From the NCBI RefSeq assembly GCF_048751585.1, contig NZ_JAZHOB010000001.1, positions 627,055 through 691,054 of the forward strand: a stretch of 64,000 bases of DNA. The letters run 5' to 3'. The notes under the pieces were generated by a model. It was not told the origin of the DNA and ran no database searches. It saw only the letters and a program-made list of their open reading frames with translations. Position 1 is the first letter of the stretch. Each line of letters begins with the position of its first letter. Positions 46,092-54,089 of the stretch are shown here, one piece after another. This DNA comes from G025836975 sp048751585 (lineage in GTDB: Bacteria; Pseudomonadota; Gammaproteobacteria; Burkholderiales; Burkholderiaceae_B). The position numbers and the translations under genes are program-made.

Positions 46092-47000
46092 CTACGGCAA
46101 TGACATGCCGTCAGCCTCTCCAAGTTGAATTCGCTCGATAAATCGACTCAATGGTTCAGAAACTCCAGCCTGAGGATATAGCAGATAGGTCATCAACGTC
46201 GCTTCTCCTTGCGGCCCTTCCAGAGCCCGAGCCACCACATCCGGGTGCTTGTACATGCCGATCTGGGTGGCAGTGGCAAAGCACAGACCATAGCCAGCGG
46301 CCACCAGAGTCAAAGCGATGCTCAAGGAACTAGCTTGCGCGATCACAATGGGTTCGGTGTTCACAATGCGCAGTAGTTTGACGATCTGCTGCAGGTAACC
46401 TTCGCACTCATGGGGATGACACATCACCAACGGGTAGCGCAACAACTCTTCCACCGGAATCTGTGCATGCACCAGCAAGGGATGACGTGCGGCCATGGCT
46501 ACTACTAGTGGATCACTCCAGGCAGAATAAGCAACGATATCGTCTCCGGTTTCGGAGGAGCGAGCGAAGCCGGCATCAAACGCGCCTTTCCGTAGCCCTC
46601 GCAACTGCTCCGCTAGTGGTACGTCGAACAGGCGGATCTCCACTTCAGGATCCTCCTCACGGCAGCGCGCCAACAGCGCTGCTAGTCTAGGTTCCGCAGC
46701 TCCATCAGAGACGGCAATACGCAGCGTGCCGCGATAACCCGCTGCCGCTGCCTTAGCACTCGCCGTAGCTTGGTCGAGACTGGTAAATACCCGACGCACG
46801 TTCTGCAGAAAGACTTCACCAGCAGGGGTCAGATGCGTACCACGTCGATCGCGCTTAAACAGCAGCACGCCCAATTCGCCCTCTAGGTGCTTGATAGTAC
46901 GCGACAGCGGTGACTGCTCAATGTTCAGCCGCTCAGCGGCACGAGCGAAGTGGAGCTCCTCAGCCAGTACGATGAAGGCACGTAAATGGCGTAGCTCCAT
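46092..47000 (-). CDS. LysR family transcriptional regulator
   Basis: 302 residues from ATG 47000 (MELRHLRAFIVLAEELHFARAAERLNIEQSPLSRTIKHLEGELGV), a complete LysR protein: N-terminal HTH then effector domain (LRIAVSDGAAEPRLAALLARCREEDPEVEIRLFDVP). The HTH resembles those of LysR regulators of aromatic or chlorocatechol pathways. Target genes are unknown. Ends five bp from the XRE stop (convergent). Confidence 0.9.
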   Translation of the reverse strand: MELRHLRAFIVLAEELHFARAAERLNIEQSPLSRTIKHLEGELGVLLFKRDRRGTHLTPAGEVFLQNVRRVFTSLDQATASAKAAAAGYRGTLRIAVSDGAAEPRLAALLARCREEDPEVEIRLFDVPLAEQLRGLRKGAFDAGFARSSETGDDIVAYSAWSDPLVVAMAARHPLLVHAQIPVEELLRYPLVMCHPHECEGYLQQIVKLLRIVNTEPIVIAQASSLSIALTLVAAGYGLCFATATQIGMYKHPDVVARALEGPQGEATLMTYLLYPQAGVSEPLSRFIERIQLGEADGMSLP

Positions 47001-47001
47001 G

Positions 47002-47472
47002 CTAAATCGCCACCGTCCGGCAGCCAAAGCATGACGACGGCTCGATCATGCTCTTGATCGGCTTGTAATATACGATGCCCCGGAGAATGTCGAACTGCGG
47101 GCACAATTTGAAGATCGAAACGTTAAAACCATTCTCTTTCAGCCTCGAACGTATGTACTGCTCATTAACAACCAAAGCATTAGCCCAAAGGGGCCCACCC
47201 ATACTACGCTTGGCCTCGTCTACTCAACTCTCAGCCTTCGACAGTAATAAGTCACAAACGCGGCCATTTTCCGCGCCCGTCGTCTTGCCCAAGATGATGT
47301 TCGATGTGCACCCGATCCGCCGTCTAATGAAAGTTCTGCTCCTCATCGAACACAATGAAATTATGTAAATAACGCATCCCCACACCACAAGTGTCTCGTT
47401 AACCTCTCCGACACTGTCGCATATTGTTAGACCAAGCCTCTGTGCCGCGAGGACGGCGGCGATGAACGCCAC
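47002..47472 (-). pseudogene. possible decayed unknown gene with in-frame stop
   Basis: Two open stretches on the minus strand (47472-47224 and 47202-47002) share one frame and are separated by a single TGA (47224-47226). Together they would make about 156 residues. The second part (LWANALVVNEQYIRSRLKEN and GFNVSIFKLCPQFDILRGI) reads like real protein, but no family was recognised. Could be a remnant or chance. Confidence 0.25.
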
Positions 47473-47517
47473 CTCAAAACTCTACCTACACGACGATGAC
47501 ACAGTGGTGACGACATG

Positions 47518-47533
47518 ATTACAAATCTGTAAT
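47518..47533. promoter_or_regulatory. cop box 1 (CopR-type dyad)
   Basis: ATTACAAATCTGTAAT, arms ATTACA/TGTAAT with a 4-bp centre, 40 bp before the ATG of a small ORF and ahead of the broken MFS gene. The pattern matches the known cop/CusR-like boxes of CopRS systems. Confidence 0.7.
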
Positions 47534-47573
47534 GGAAATGATTTAAAACTTGATGACTTCCGGAGTACACGTT

Positions 47574-47738
47574 ATGGGGGCTCCCTATTTCTCTGTATCG
47601 AACCTTGATGTAGATTCAGACAATATCGTGGCTTCTACACTGGTAACAACGAAGAACAAGCAACTGGACTTAATCGTCTCTGTGATTTCCAGCGTCAACA
47701 AGCGCTTGACCTTGCCACAATTGGAAGGTCCATCCTAA
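47574..47738 (+). CDS. small cop-box-preceded protein, unknown
   Basis: 54 residues from ATG 47574 (MGAPYFSVSNLDVDSDNIVA). Start chosen because CCGGAG lies eight bases upstream. Not hydrophobic, no signal peptide, no known motif. It follows cop box 1 directly and precedes the MFS pseudogene by 32 bp, so it is likely copper-induced if real. Codon pattern is plausible but the ORF is short. Confidence 0.45.
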   Translation: MGAPYFSVSNLDVDSDNIVASTLVTTKNKQLDLIVSVISSVNKRLTLPQLEGPS

Positions 47739-47770
47739 CGACATCAAAATCTAATGAGAGGCAATTAAAT

Positions 47771-48980
47771 ATGACCACAAACACTAGTGGAGCGCTCACT
47801 ACCGGGGGAGGTAATGCGCGCAGTGAACGATTGCTATGGATTCTCACCGGCGCCACATTTCTTATCTTTTTCCAGGCATATATGGTGGCACCACTGCTGC
47901 CGCGTTTGGCCGCTGTATTTCATGTGTCTGTGGAAATGGCTAGTCTGATGGTGCCCGCCTATCTCATTGCCTATGGCGTTGCGACGTTGTTTTACGGGTT
48001 GCTATCTGACAGGATCGGACGACGTCCGATCATGATCGCTTCGCTATCGGCGTTCATTCTTCTGACCGTTCTGACGGGATTTTCCCAATCAGCTGAGCAA
48101 TTAACGACCGTGCGTCTACTGACCGGCCTTGGGGCCAGCGGCGTCGTACCGCTCGCTCTCGCACTGATTGGCGACCTGTTTCCCTACCGTGAACGGGGCC
48201 GCCCGCTGGGCTGGCTATTTGGTGCCATGGCCGGCGCATGGCGGTCGGCGCGGTCGCGGGTGTGATGCTCGAGCCGTTCATCACGTGGCGCGGCCTATTT
48301 TTTGGCGTGGCCGCAGCCGCTACGATGGTTCTCGCCTTTCTGTTGCCTTATCGTGATCTGTTGGGCAACAAAAGCGGCACCGCGAGGCCAACGCTTGGCA
48401 CCCTGTTTGCCGGCTATCGTACCTTACTGGGCAGCTCACGTGGTCAGCGCACCTATGCCTACGTTGCGCTCAATGCGGTGTTTCATTTCGGCGTGTTCAC
48501 TTGGCTTGGCGTGTATTTTTCGCGCAAATTTGGCTTAGGCGACGTCGGGATCGGCCTTGCACTTCTGGGCTACGGTATTCCCGGCTTCCTACTCGGCCCA
48601 GTCATCGGGCGGCTCGCCGACCGCTACGGCAGAAGCCAACTGATCCCCGTCGGATTGCTCATCGCCGGCGCCAGCGCCGCCGCGCTCTCACTCGACATGC
48701 CCCTCTGATCGGGGCGCCCATCTTAGTAACGCTGCTGTCGGTCGGTTACGACCTAACACAACCGCTGCTGGCCCGCATCGTGACCGACTTGGGGCCAAAC
48801 CGCGGGCAAGCCATGGGCTTGAACGTGTTCACCCTGTTCGTCGGCTTCGGCAGCGGGAGCCTACTTTTTGGCGCGATGCTGCCGTTTGGCATCGAAACGG
48901 CACTCCACGTGTTCGGCGCTGGCGCCATCCTCCTCGGGATCCTCGCTGCCTTCCTCTTTCGCTCTGAAATGCATAAGTGA
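47771..48980 (+). pseudogene. MFS transporter with two frameshifts
   Basis: Three consecutive frames together encode a full 12-helix MFS transporter of about 400 residues. Frame 2 gives the N-terminal half up to GWLFGAMAG, with the MFS loop motif GLLSDRIGRRPIMI. Frame 1 resumes MAVGAVAGVMLEPFITWRGLFFG at about 48238. Frame 3 takes over near 48700 with LIGAPILVTLLSVGYDLTQPLL to EMHK. Two single-base changes (one at GCCGGCGCATGG near 48235) explain it. Probably dead; two independent frameshifts make sequencing error less likely, though not excluded. Confidence 0.75.
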
Positions 48981-49309
48981 CTCCCACCCCGAAATGGTTC
49001 ACTCCGGTCTGAATTAGGACAGACCGGAAATGCTAGATCTTAGCTACGAGGGAATAACTCTTCCATTACATGGATAACACAATCATTGGATGAGGATGGT
49101 TTCATGCGATCTGTTTCATCAAGCTTTTGGTAAGCCTTCTGCACGAACGTCTGGTCGGGAACTGTAGGCATGCACATCGACCGTCGGAGCAGTCGAACTT
49201 ATCGGTGGCTATAAAGCCGTCATCATTGCCTAGGCGAGCAATACGTGATTCACGTTGGAACAAAAGCTCGCTCGCAACCGTATTGGTATTCGTGATAATT
49301 AATATTCAA
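48981..49309. other. stretch with a perfect hairpin between MFS pseudogene and copS
   Basis: 329 bases. CCGGTCTG (49004-49011), loop AATTAGGA and CAGACCGG (49020-49027) form a perfect hairpin, extendable by one T-A pair. It could be a remnant of an IS end (it has no T-run). Nothing else was recognised between the convergent genes. Confidence 0.4.
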
Positions 49310-50719
49310 TTAAAGCGTGGCGTTAGGAAGCGTAATCTCAAAAACCATTTGTCCATCCTCATCTTTTGCAGTAATAGTGCCGCCATGTGTGTCAATAATC
49401 GATTTGACAATGGCTAGACCTAAACCGGCTCCGTCGCCCTTGCGTTGGCGTGAAGGATCCGCGCGGTAAAACCGGTCAAACAACCTTGGAAGATGCTCGG
49501 GATTGATTGCTAACCCCGGGTTCGCAACACGTATAACCACCGTGTCGTTGCTGTTAGCCGCTAGTGAGACGGTGACTGCTCGCCCCGGAGGGGTATAACG
49601 TATGGCATTGGACAAAAGATTGCTTAGCGCGCGGCGCATCATCAATCTATCACCCTGAACACATACAACGGGACCTTTGCGTATCAAAGCAACAGAGCGT
49701 TCTTCGGCCCACGCTTCGAAGTAATCAAATAGCGCCTGCACTTCCGTGACCAAGTTCACGCTGACCAGCTCCGGTTTGAGCTGGTTATTATCGGCTTGTG
49801 CCAAAAACAGCATATCACCGACCATTTTGGCCATACGTTCGTATTCTTCCAAATTGGAATATAGAATTTCTCGATACTGCTCAATATCGCGCGATTGAGA
49901 GAGAGCGACTTCAGTCTGCGTCTTCAAATTAGTTATGGGCGTACGCAACTCATGAGCAATATCAGCCGAAAAATTCGAGAGGCGATGAAAGCCATCTTCA
50001 ATGCGATCCAGCATGTCGTTGAATGACACGGCCAGCTCAGTTAGCTCCACTGGAACCGTACCAGGAACAAGCCGAATAAAAAGCTGATCAGATTTAATTC
50101 GACGAATCTCTTGGCTGATACGCCGTATCGGCGCATGCCCTTGATACACAGCAAGCCATGTCGCCAGAATGGCAATCAGACAGGCCACGGCCGTAATAAT
50201 TCTCAGGTAACTGCGAAAGCTTTCAAGATAGTGCAGGTGAAAATTGATGCCAGTGGCCACAGCTAAAGTTAAAGGCTCGCCACCTGGAAGACCTTTGTTT
50301 ATTAGCTGCACAACAGCTCCTCTATAGGTCTCTCCCTTATCCCGCCAGTTTTTTACCGAGTCAATGGTGATCACGCCCGTAGAGGGAGTCAACCGCGCAA
50401 AACCATCCAAATCCGAATTAGGCGTAGCGTAAATCACACTTCCATGGCTATCCGATACTCGAAACTGCGCATTACGATGACCTGAAATCGCAGCCGCTAA
50501 TCGACGCTTCAATGCATCCGGTTCTTGAGTAGTTGGCGGCTCGGAGAGCGTCTGGGTCAGCGATTGAACAACAGCATTAAGCTCATCGACATCCTGCTGA
50601 ACGAAGTGACTATTAATGGATCGTTGGACCATCCATCCAAACGTAAGAAGCACCACTGTTATGACTGCTCCAATGGATACGGTCAGGCGCAGGGCCAAGG
50701 ACGCGGGGCGGCGTGCCAT
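49310..50719 (-). CDS. copS: copper sensor histidine kinase (CusS/CopS-like)
   Basis: 469 residues: first membrane helix (residues 8-30), periplasmic sensor (about 31-170), second helix (171-192), HAMP, then HisKA with H256 in FSADIAHELRTPITNLK, and the ATP-binding boxes (LSNLLSNAIRYTPPGRAV, DRFYRADPSRQRKGDGAGLGLAIVKSI). Matches the heavy-metal sensor kinase family. Senses periplasmic Cu and phosphorylates CopR; it lies five bp after copR. Confidence 0.93.
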   Translation of the reverse strand: MARRPASLALRLTVSIGAVITVVLLTFGWMVQRSINSHFVQQDVDELNAVVQSLTQTLSEPPTTQEPDALKRRLAAAISGHRNAQFRVSDSHGSVIYATPNSDLDGFARLTPSTGVITIDSVKNWRDKGETYRGAVVQLINKGLPGGEPLTLAVATGINFHLHYLESFRSYLRIITAVACLIAILATWLAVYQGHAPIRRISQEIRRIKSDQLFIRLVPGTVPVELTELAVSFNDMLDRIEDGFHRLSNFSADIAHELRTPITNLKTQTEVALSQSRDIEQYREILYSNLEEYERMAKMVGDMLFLAQADNNQLKPELVSVNLVTEVQALFDYFEAWAEERSVALIRKGPVVCVQGDRLMMRRALSNLLSNAIRYTPPGRAVTVSLAANSNDTVVIRVANPGLAINPEHLPRLFDRFYRADPSRQRKGDGAGLGLAIVKSIIDTHGGTITAKDEDGQMVFEITLPNATL

Positions 50720-50724
50720 TCTTT

Positions 50725-51408
50725 TTAGCTCACGCTGCTGACATCAAGCATATAACCCATGCCGCGAACGGTATGAATTAGCTTGGGCTCAAAGGCGTCG
50801 TCGATTTTGGCGCGCAGGCGCCGAATTGCCACGTCAATGACGTTGGTATCGCTGTCAAAATTCATGTCCCACACCTGCGAGGCGATCAGAGAACGCGGTA
50901 ACACTTCGCCTTGGCGACGCACCAAAAGCTCCAGAAGTGCGAACTCCTTGTTTGTCAGATTAATGCGTACCTCTTGCCGCCTCGCCCGCCGACGCGGGAT
51001 GTCCAGCACCAGGTCGGCCACCTGCAACTGATCATTAAAGACCGGCGTGGTTCCTCGACGCAGTAACGTACGGACTCGTGCGAGCAGCTCCGAAAAAGCA
51101 AAAGGTTTAATCAAATAATCATCGGCGCCTAGTTCCAGGCCCTTAACACGATCCTCCACGCTATCGCGTGCCGTCAAAAACAATACTGGAGTAGCCGACT
51201 TCGCTTCGCGCAACGCTTGAACAATACGCCAGCCGTCAACATCTGGCAGCATGACATCCAAGATGATCAAATCATAATCCTCTGTCAGGGCGAGGTGGTG
51301 CCCGTCCAGACCCGTGCGGGCCAGATCGACTATAAAGCCGGACTCGACGAGCCCTTGACGTATGTATTCGCCAGTTTTTATCTCATCTTCAACGACGAGC
51401 AGTTTCAT
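50725..51408 (-). CDS. copR: copper response regulator (OmpR family)
   Basis: 227 residues. Receiver with phospho-acceptor D51 in DLIILDVMLPDVDGW and K in LIKPF, then an OmpR-type winged helix (EVRINLTNKEFALLELLVRRQGEVLPRSLI... VIDVAIRRLRAKID). Start fixed by AGGAGCGATCCC-ATG. A cop box lies 124 bp upstream, implying autoregulation. The likely regulator of the five dyads in this island. Confidence 0.95.
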   Translation of the reverse strand: MKLLVVEDEIKTGEYIRQGLVESGFIVDLARTGLDGHHLALTEDYDLIILDVMLPDVDGWRIVQALREAKSATPVLFLTARDSVEDRVKGLELGADDYLIKPFAFSELLARVRTLLRRGTTPVFNDQLQVADLVLDIPRRRARRQEVRINLTNKEFALLELLVRRQGEVLPRSLIASQVWDMNFDSDTNVIDVAIRRLRAKIDDAFEPKLIHTVRGMGYMLDVSSVS

Positions 51409-51531
51409 GGGATCGCTCCTGCGATGTACTTCAGTTTTGTGTCTGACTTAAGGGACCGCCCCTGACGTAGAAGCGTCAGAACTCATAGTAAGACTCTACA
51501 CGCGTAAAACTGACAGCACGATGACGATCAG

Positions 51532-51547
51532 ATTACAAAACTGTAAT
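51532..51547. promoter_or_regulatory. cop box 2, upstream of copR
   Basis: ATTACAAAACTGTAAT, same arms and spacing as box 1. It lies in 51409-51867 (459 bp between copR and copZ, otherwise without a supported gene; the short plus-strand ORF at 51585 looks like chance). Confidence 0.7.
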
Positions 51548-51867
51548 ACAACAATATTTCGGACGAATTCATTTTTAGACGCCCTTGTGTTCACTGCAAA
51601 GTATCTTGCCTCAAAATCAAGATATAAAAACATGGAGCGTTGCATTAAGCTCGACATCGATTACGCACAAGCATTTCGTCTGCGGGACCAGGTACATTGA
51701 AGTCTGCAGTGAACTTACCCAAACGTTTTATCAGATAATTGCGAGCATCTGCGAGCCATTTCGCCAAGAATATGGCTCGCCTCAGATGAGTTACTAGGAG
51801 CATGATGCCGAAAACGCGCTAAAGCATGGAAAACGCCTAGCGCTCGGCGGCTTAACAGCGTCCGGCC

Positions 51868-52068
51868 CTAAAGTTTGAGCACCGGCGTATAGCCAACTTC
51901 TCGAATGGCACGTTCGATAACGTCTGCATTGGACTCTCCATCGATTCGAACCAAATGAGCGGGGAGATCAATCCTAACGCTGGCCGTCGGTGCCGTTTCT
52001 TTGACCACGCGCGTAATCGTATCCACGCAATGACCGCAAGTCATATCTTTCACTTCAAATTCAATCAT
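51868..52068 (-). CDS. copZ: copper chaperone, HMA domain
   Basis: 66 residues, one ferredoxin-like HMA fold. Metal motif MTCGHCVDTITR (CxxC). Hands Cu(I) to the P-type ATPase. Start with AAGGAGACAGCACA before the ATG. Its own promoter has a CueR-type architecture (52101-52131), different from the rest of the island. Confidence 0.93.
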   Translation of the reverse strand: MIEFEVKDMTCGHCVDTITRVVKETAPTASVRIDLPAHLVRIDGESNADVIERAIREVGYTPVLKL

Positions 52069-52100
52069 TGTGCTGTCTCCTTAGGTAATGCAGCATAACA

Positions 52101-52131
52101 ATACTAAACCTTGCCATTACGGCAATGTCAA
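52101..52131 (-). promoter_or_regulatory. CueR/MerR-type promoter of copZ
   Basis: On the minus strand TTGACA (52126-52131) and TAGTAT (52101-52106) are separated by 19 bp, and the spacer carries TTGCC-N5-GGCAA (52111-52125). An overlong 19-bp spacer with a central dyad is the signature of MerR-family activated promoters such as CueR-regulated copZ/copA. The -10 lies 33 bp before the copZ start. Confidence 0.7.
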
Positions 52132-52265
52132 GCTGGCCCAACGTGCCATTTACCGGCTTCCTCGGCAATCAGTTCACACGTTTGCAGCTCGCAGCGACCG
52201 CCGTTGCTATTCTTTTTGCCTTTAAATAACAACATGTTGCTTGACTACCGGGAGACGCAACGCGC

Positions 52266-52281
52266 GCATGACATAAATGTA
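52266..52281. promoter_or_regulatory. cop box 3 (one mismatch)
   Basis: ATGACATAAATGTAAT: left arm ATGACA differs at one base from ATTACA; right arm TGTAAT is exact; 4-bp centre. 111 bp before the DUF2933 start, the same distance as boxes 2 and 4 from their genes. Confidence 0.55.
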
Positions 52282-52391
52282 ATCGCGGCGTAATCGGACT
52301 GACAGCATGACTTCGCTACAGTGAATTCGCTACCGTCACTCAACGCTGCCGAGCGGATATGAATTAACCCGCCTATTTGAAGGATACGAAG

Positions 52392-52652
52392 ATGAAATGT
52401 GATATGAAAACCATGCTGAAGGCGGCTCTTGGCCTAGCTGTCGCCATTGCCGTGGCGTACGCGACTTTTCCCGCCGCCCGTGAATGGCTTGCCGCCAGCG
52501 CCCCATTTTTGTTCTTTCTAATTTGTCCCTTGATGATGTTTTTCATGATGAAAGGTATGCACTCCTGCGACAAGGACCAAAGGGTGGAAAAAGCCCAAGC
52601 CGACAAAGCTCCCTCCACACCATCGGTCGGACACTCGCCGCTCAAAGACTAG
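52392..52652 (+). CDS. DUF2933 family small membrane protein
   Basis: 86 residues from ATG 52392 (MKCDMKTMLKAALGLAVAIAV), start fixed by AAGGA eight bases upstream. Two hydrophobic segments (residues 8-25 and 35-55, SAPFLFFLICPLMMFFMMKGMHSC) and a Met/Cys-rich second end, as in DUF2933 proteins of copper and silver resistance clusters. Function unknown; possibly Cu(I) handling at the membrane. First gene behind cop box 3. Confidence 0.75.
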   Translation: MKCDMKTMLKAALGLAVAIAVAYATFPAAREWLAASAPFLFFLICPLMMFFMMKGMHSCDKDQRVEKAQADKAPSTPSVGHSPLKD

Positions 52653-52727
52653 CCGGCTCGCAGCCGTCCTACCCTACCCATAGCGGACTCCTGATGGGGT
52701 AGCACTTAGATTTACGGATATCACGTG

Positions 52728-53699
52728 ATGAGTTCTAAAACGATTTTTACCAGCCTGGCGGCAACAAGCGTTGGCACGCTATTGATGTTCGGCGGAATCG
52801 GCGTAGCAACCGCAAGTACCGATCCATCCGTAGCCGATGCACAAGCCATAATGACTTTGGCACAGGCTGCGCCGATTAAACTCACGCACGTGCACGGGCT
52901 TGCCTATAGCACAGACGGTAAACAGTTGCTGATCCCGAGCCATCATGGCATCGCGGCGTATTCGAATGGTCAATGGACAAAGATGGCCGGCCCCGAGCAT
53001 GATTACATGGGATTCGCCACCACCCGCGGGGCGTTTTACAGCAGCGGGCATCCCGCAACAGGCTCGAAGCTAATTAATCCGTTCGGCCTCATCAAGAGTA
53101 CGGATGCGGGAAAAACTTGGCGACAGTTGGGGCTGGAAGGAGAGTCCGATTTTCATACCTTGGCCACAAGCTATGAAACCGATGCGGTGTACGTCCTGAA
53201 TTATGGGCCTAATACCCGGATGCCCCAAGCTGGGCTGTATATGACTCAAACAGACGGCCTGGCATGGACGCGGGCAGCCGCTAACGGCCTAAGGGCCAAA
53301 ATTAATAGCTTGGCGGTGCACCCGCGCGATGTCAACGTCGTTGCCGTGGGCGCTGCCGACGGGTTGTACTTGTCTCGTGACGCGGGCAACCATTTTGAGC
53401 CATTGGTCCAGAGCGCGCAGGTACTTGCGCAGTGGTTCGATCTGGATGGCGAGCACCTCTGGGTTAGCAGTTATGCAAATGTCCCCGTGCTAAGTCGCAT
53501 GGACCTGAAGGACGGCGGAGTTATAGAAAAAATCGAGCTTCCCGCACTAGATGAAGACGCGGTGGCCTTTATTGCTCAAAACCCTACCCGCCACGAAGAA
53601 CTTGCGATCGCGACCTTCAAGCGTAGCGTCTATATCAGTCAAGATCGTGGTGCGACCTGGCTACAGATTGCTAAAGGTGGCACGACGCTCGATAAGTAA
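52728..53699 (+). CDS. F510_1955-like secreted beta-propeller protein
   Basis: 323 residues from ATG 52728. Signal peptide (residues 1-29 or so), then repeats with sialidase/BNR-like motifs: LIKSTDAGKTWRQLGLE, LYLSRDAGNHFEPL and VYISQDRGATWLQIAKG (SxDxGxTW boxes). It resembles the F510_1955 glycosylhydrolase-like family found in copper-resistance clusters. Enzymatic activity is unproven; it could act as a periplasmic scaffold. KLTHVHGLAY is typical of the family N-terminus. Confidence 0.75.
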   Translation: MSSKTIFTSLAATSVGTLLMFGGIGVATASTDPSVADAQAIMTLAQAAPIKLTHVHGLAYSTDGKQLLIPSHHGIAAYSNGQWTKMAGPEHDYMGFATTRGAFYSSGHPATGSKLINPFGLIKSTDAGKTWRQLGLEGESDFHTLATSYETDAVYVLNYGPNTRMPQAGLYMTQTDGLAWTRAAANGLRAKINSLAVHPRDVNVVAVGAADGLYLSRDAGNHFEPLVQSAQVLAQWFDLDGEHLWVSSYANVPVLSRMDLKDGGVIEKIELPALDEDAVAFIAQNPTRHEELAIATFKRSVYISQDRGATWLQIAKGGTTLDK

Positions 53700-53756
53700 T
53701 CTCCTGACATCGTATCGTTTGGCATTCACATAGCGTAAAGCAATTTGAGTAGTTTC

Positions 53757-53870
53757 ATGAGTAATAAACTGATAAAAATCCTTGTGATCGCACTGGCGGC
53801 GATTGGACTCATAGCCGTTTTTGCTTTTGTCGGCATGGGAGCCATGATGTTTTGGATGATGGGCACTTAA
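53757..53870 (+). CDS. 37-residue membrane peptide
   Basis: ATG 53757 to TAA 53870 encodes MSNKLIKILVIALAAIGLIA followed by VFAFVGMGAMMFWMMGT: one transmembrane helix ending in a Met-rich tail (GMGAMMFWMMG). Similar tiny proteins occur between these genes in copper clusters; the Met cluster could bind Cu(I). Weak ribosome-binding site. Too short for routine gene calls but the reading looks real. Confidence 0.6.
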   Translation: MSNKLIKILVIALAAIGLIAVFAFVGMGAMMFWMMGT

Positions 53871-53952
53871 CGCGAGCGTTACACGCTTAAGTGCCTCCCT
53901 GCTGCCAGTATCGAAAATGCAACCACACGGCCCAACCTGAAGAATACCTATG

Positions 53953-53970
53953 CATTACAAAAATGTAATG
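53953..53970. promoter_or_regulatory. cop box 4, upstream of copA
   Basis: CATTACAAAAATGTAATG: perfect 7-bp arms CATTACA/TGTAATG with a 4-bp centre, the best copy. 120 bp before the copA start. Confidence 0.75.
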
Positions 53971-54089
53971 CCGGCGTCATTGGGCCGACATGCGCATTTC
54001 GTTAAAGTGCTAGTCATCAATTTAATTTGAGGCTTTGATCATCGAAGGATGATTGATGTCTGCCTCTTTCGACTTTGGGATACGCTCAC

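Noticed and set aside
47075..47368. 97-residue plus-strand ORF upstream of cop box 1
   Set aside because: Opposite to a more protein-like frame and without a ribosome-binding site; treated as chance.
51585..51797. 70-residue plus-strand ORF between copR and copZ
   Set aside because: No ribosome-binding site, no recognisable motif; it lies in AT-rich control DNA after cop box 2.
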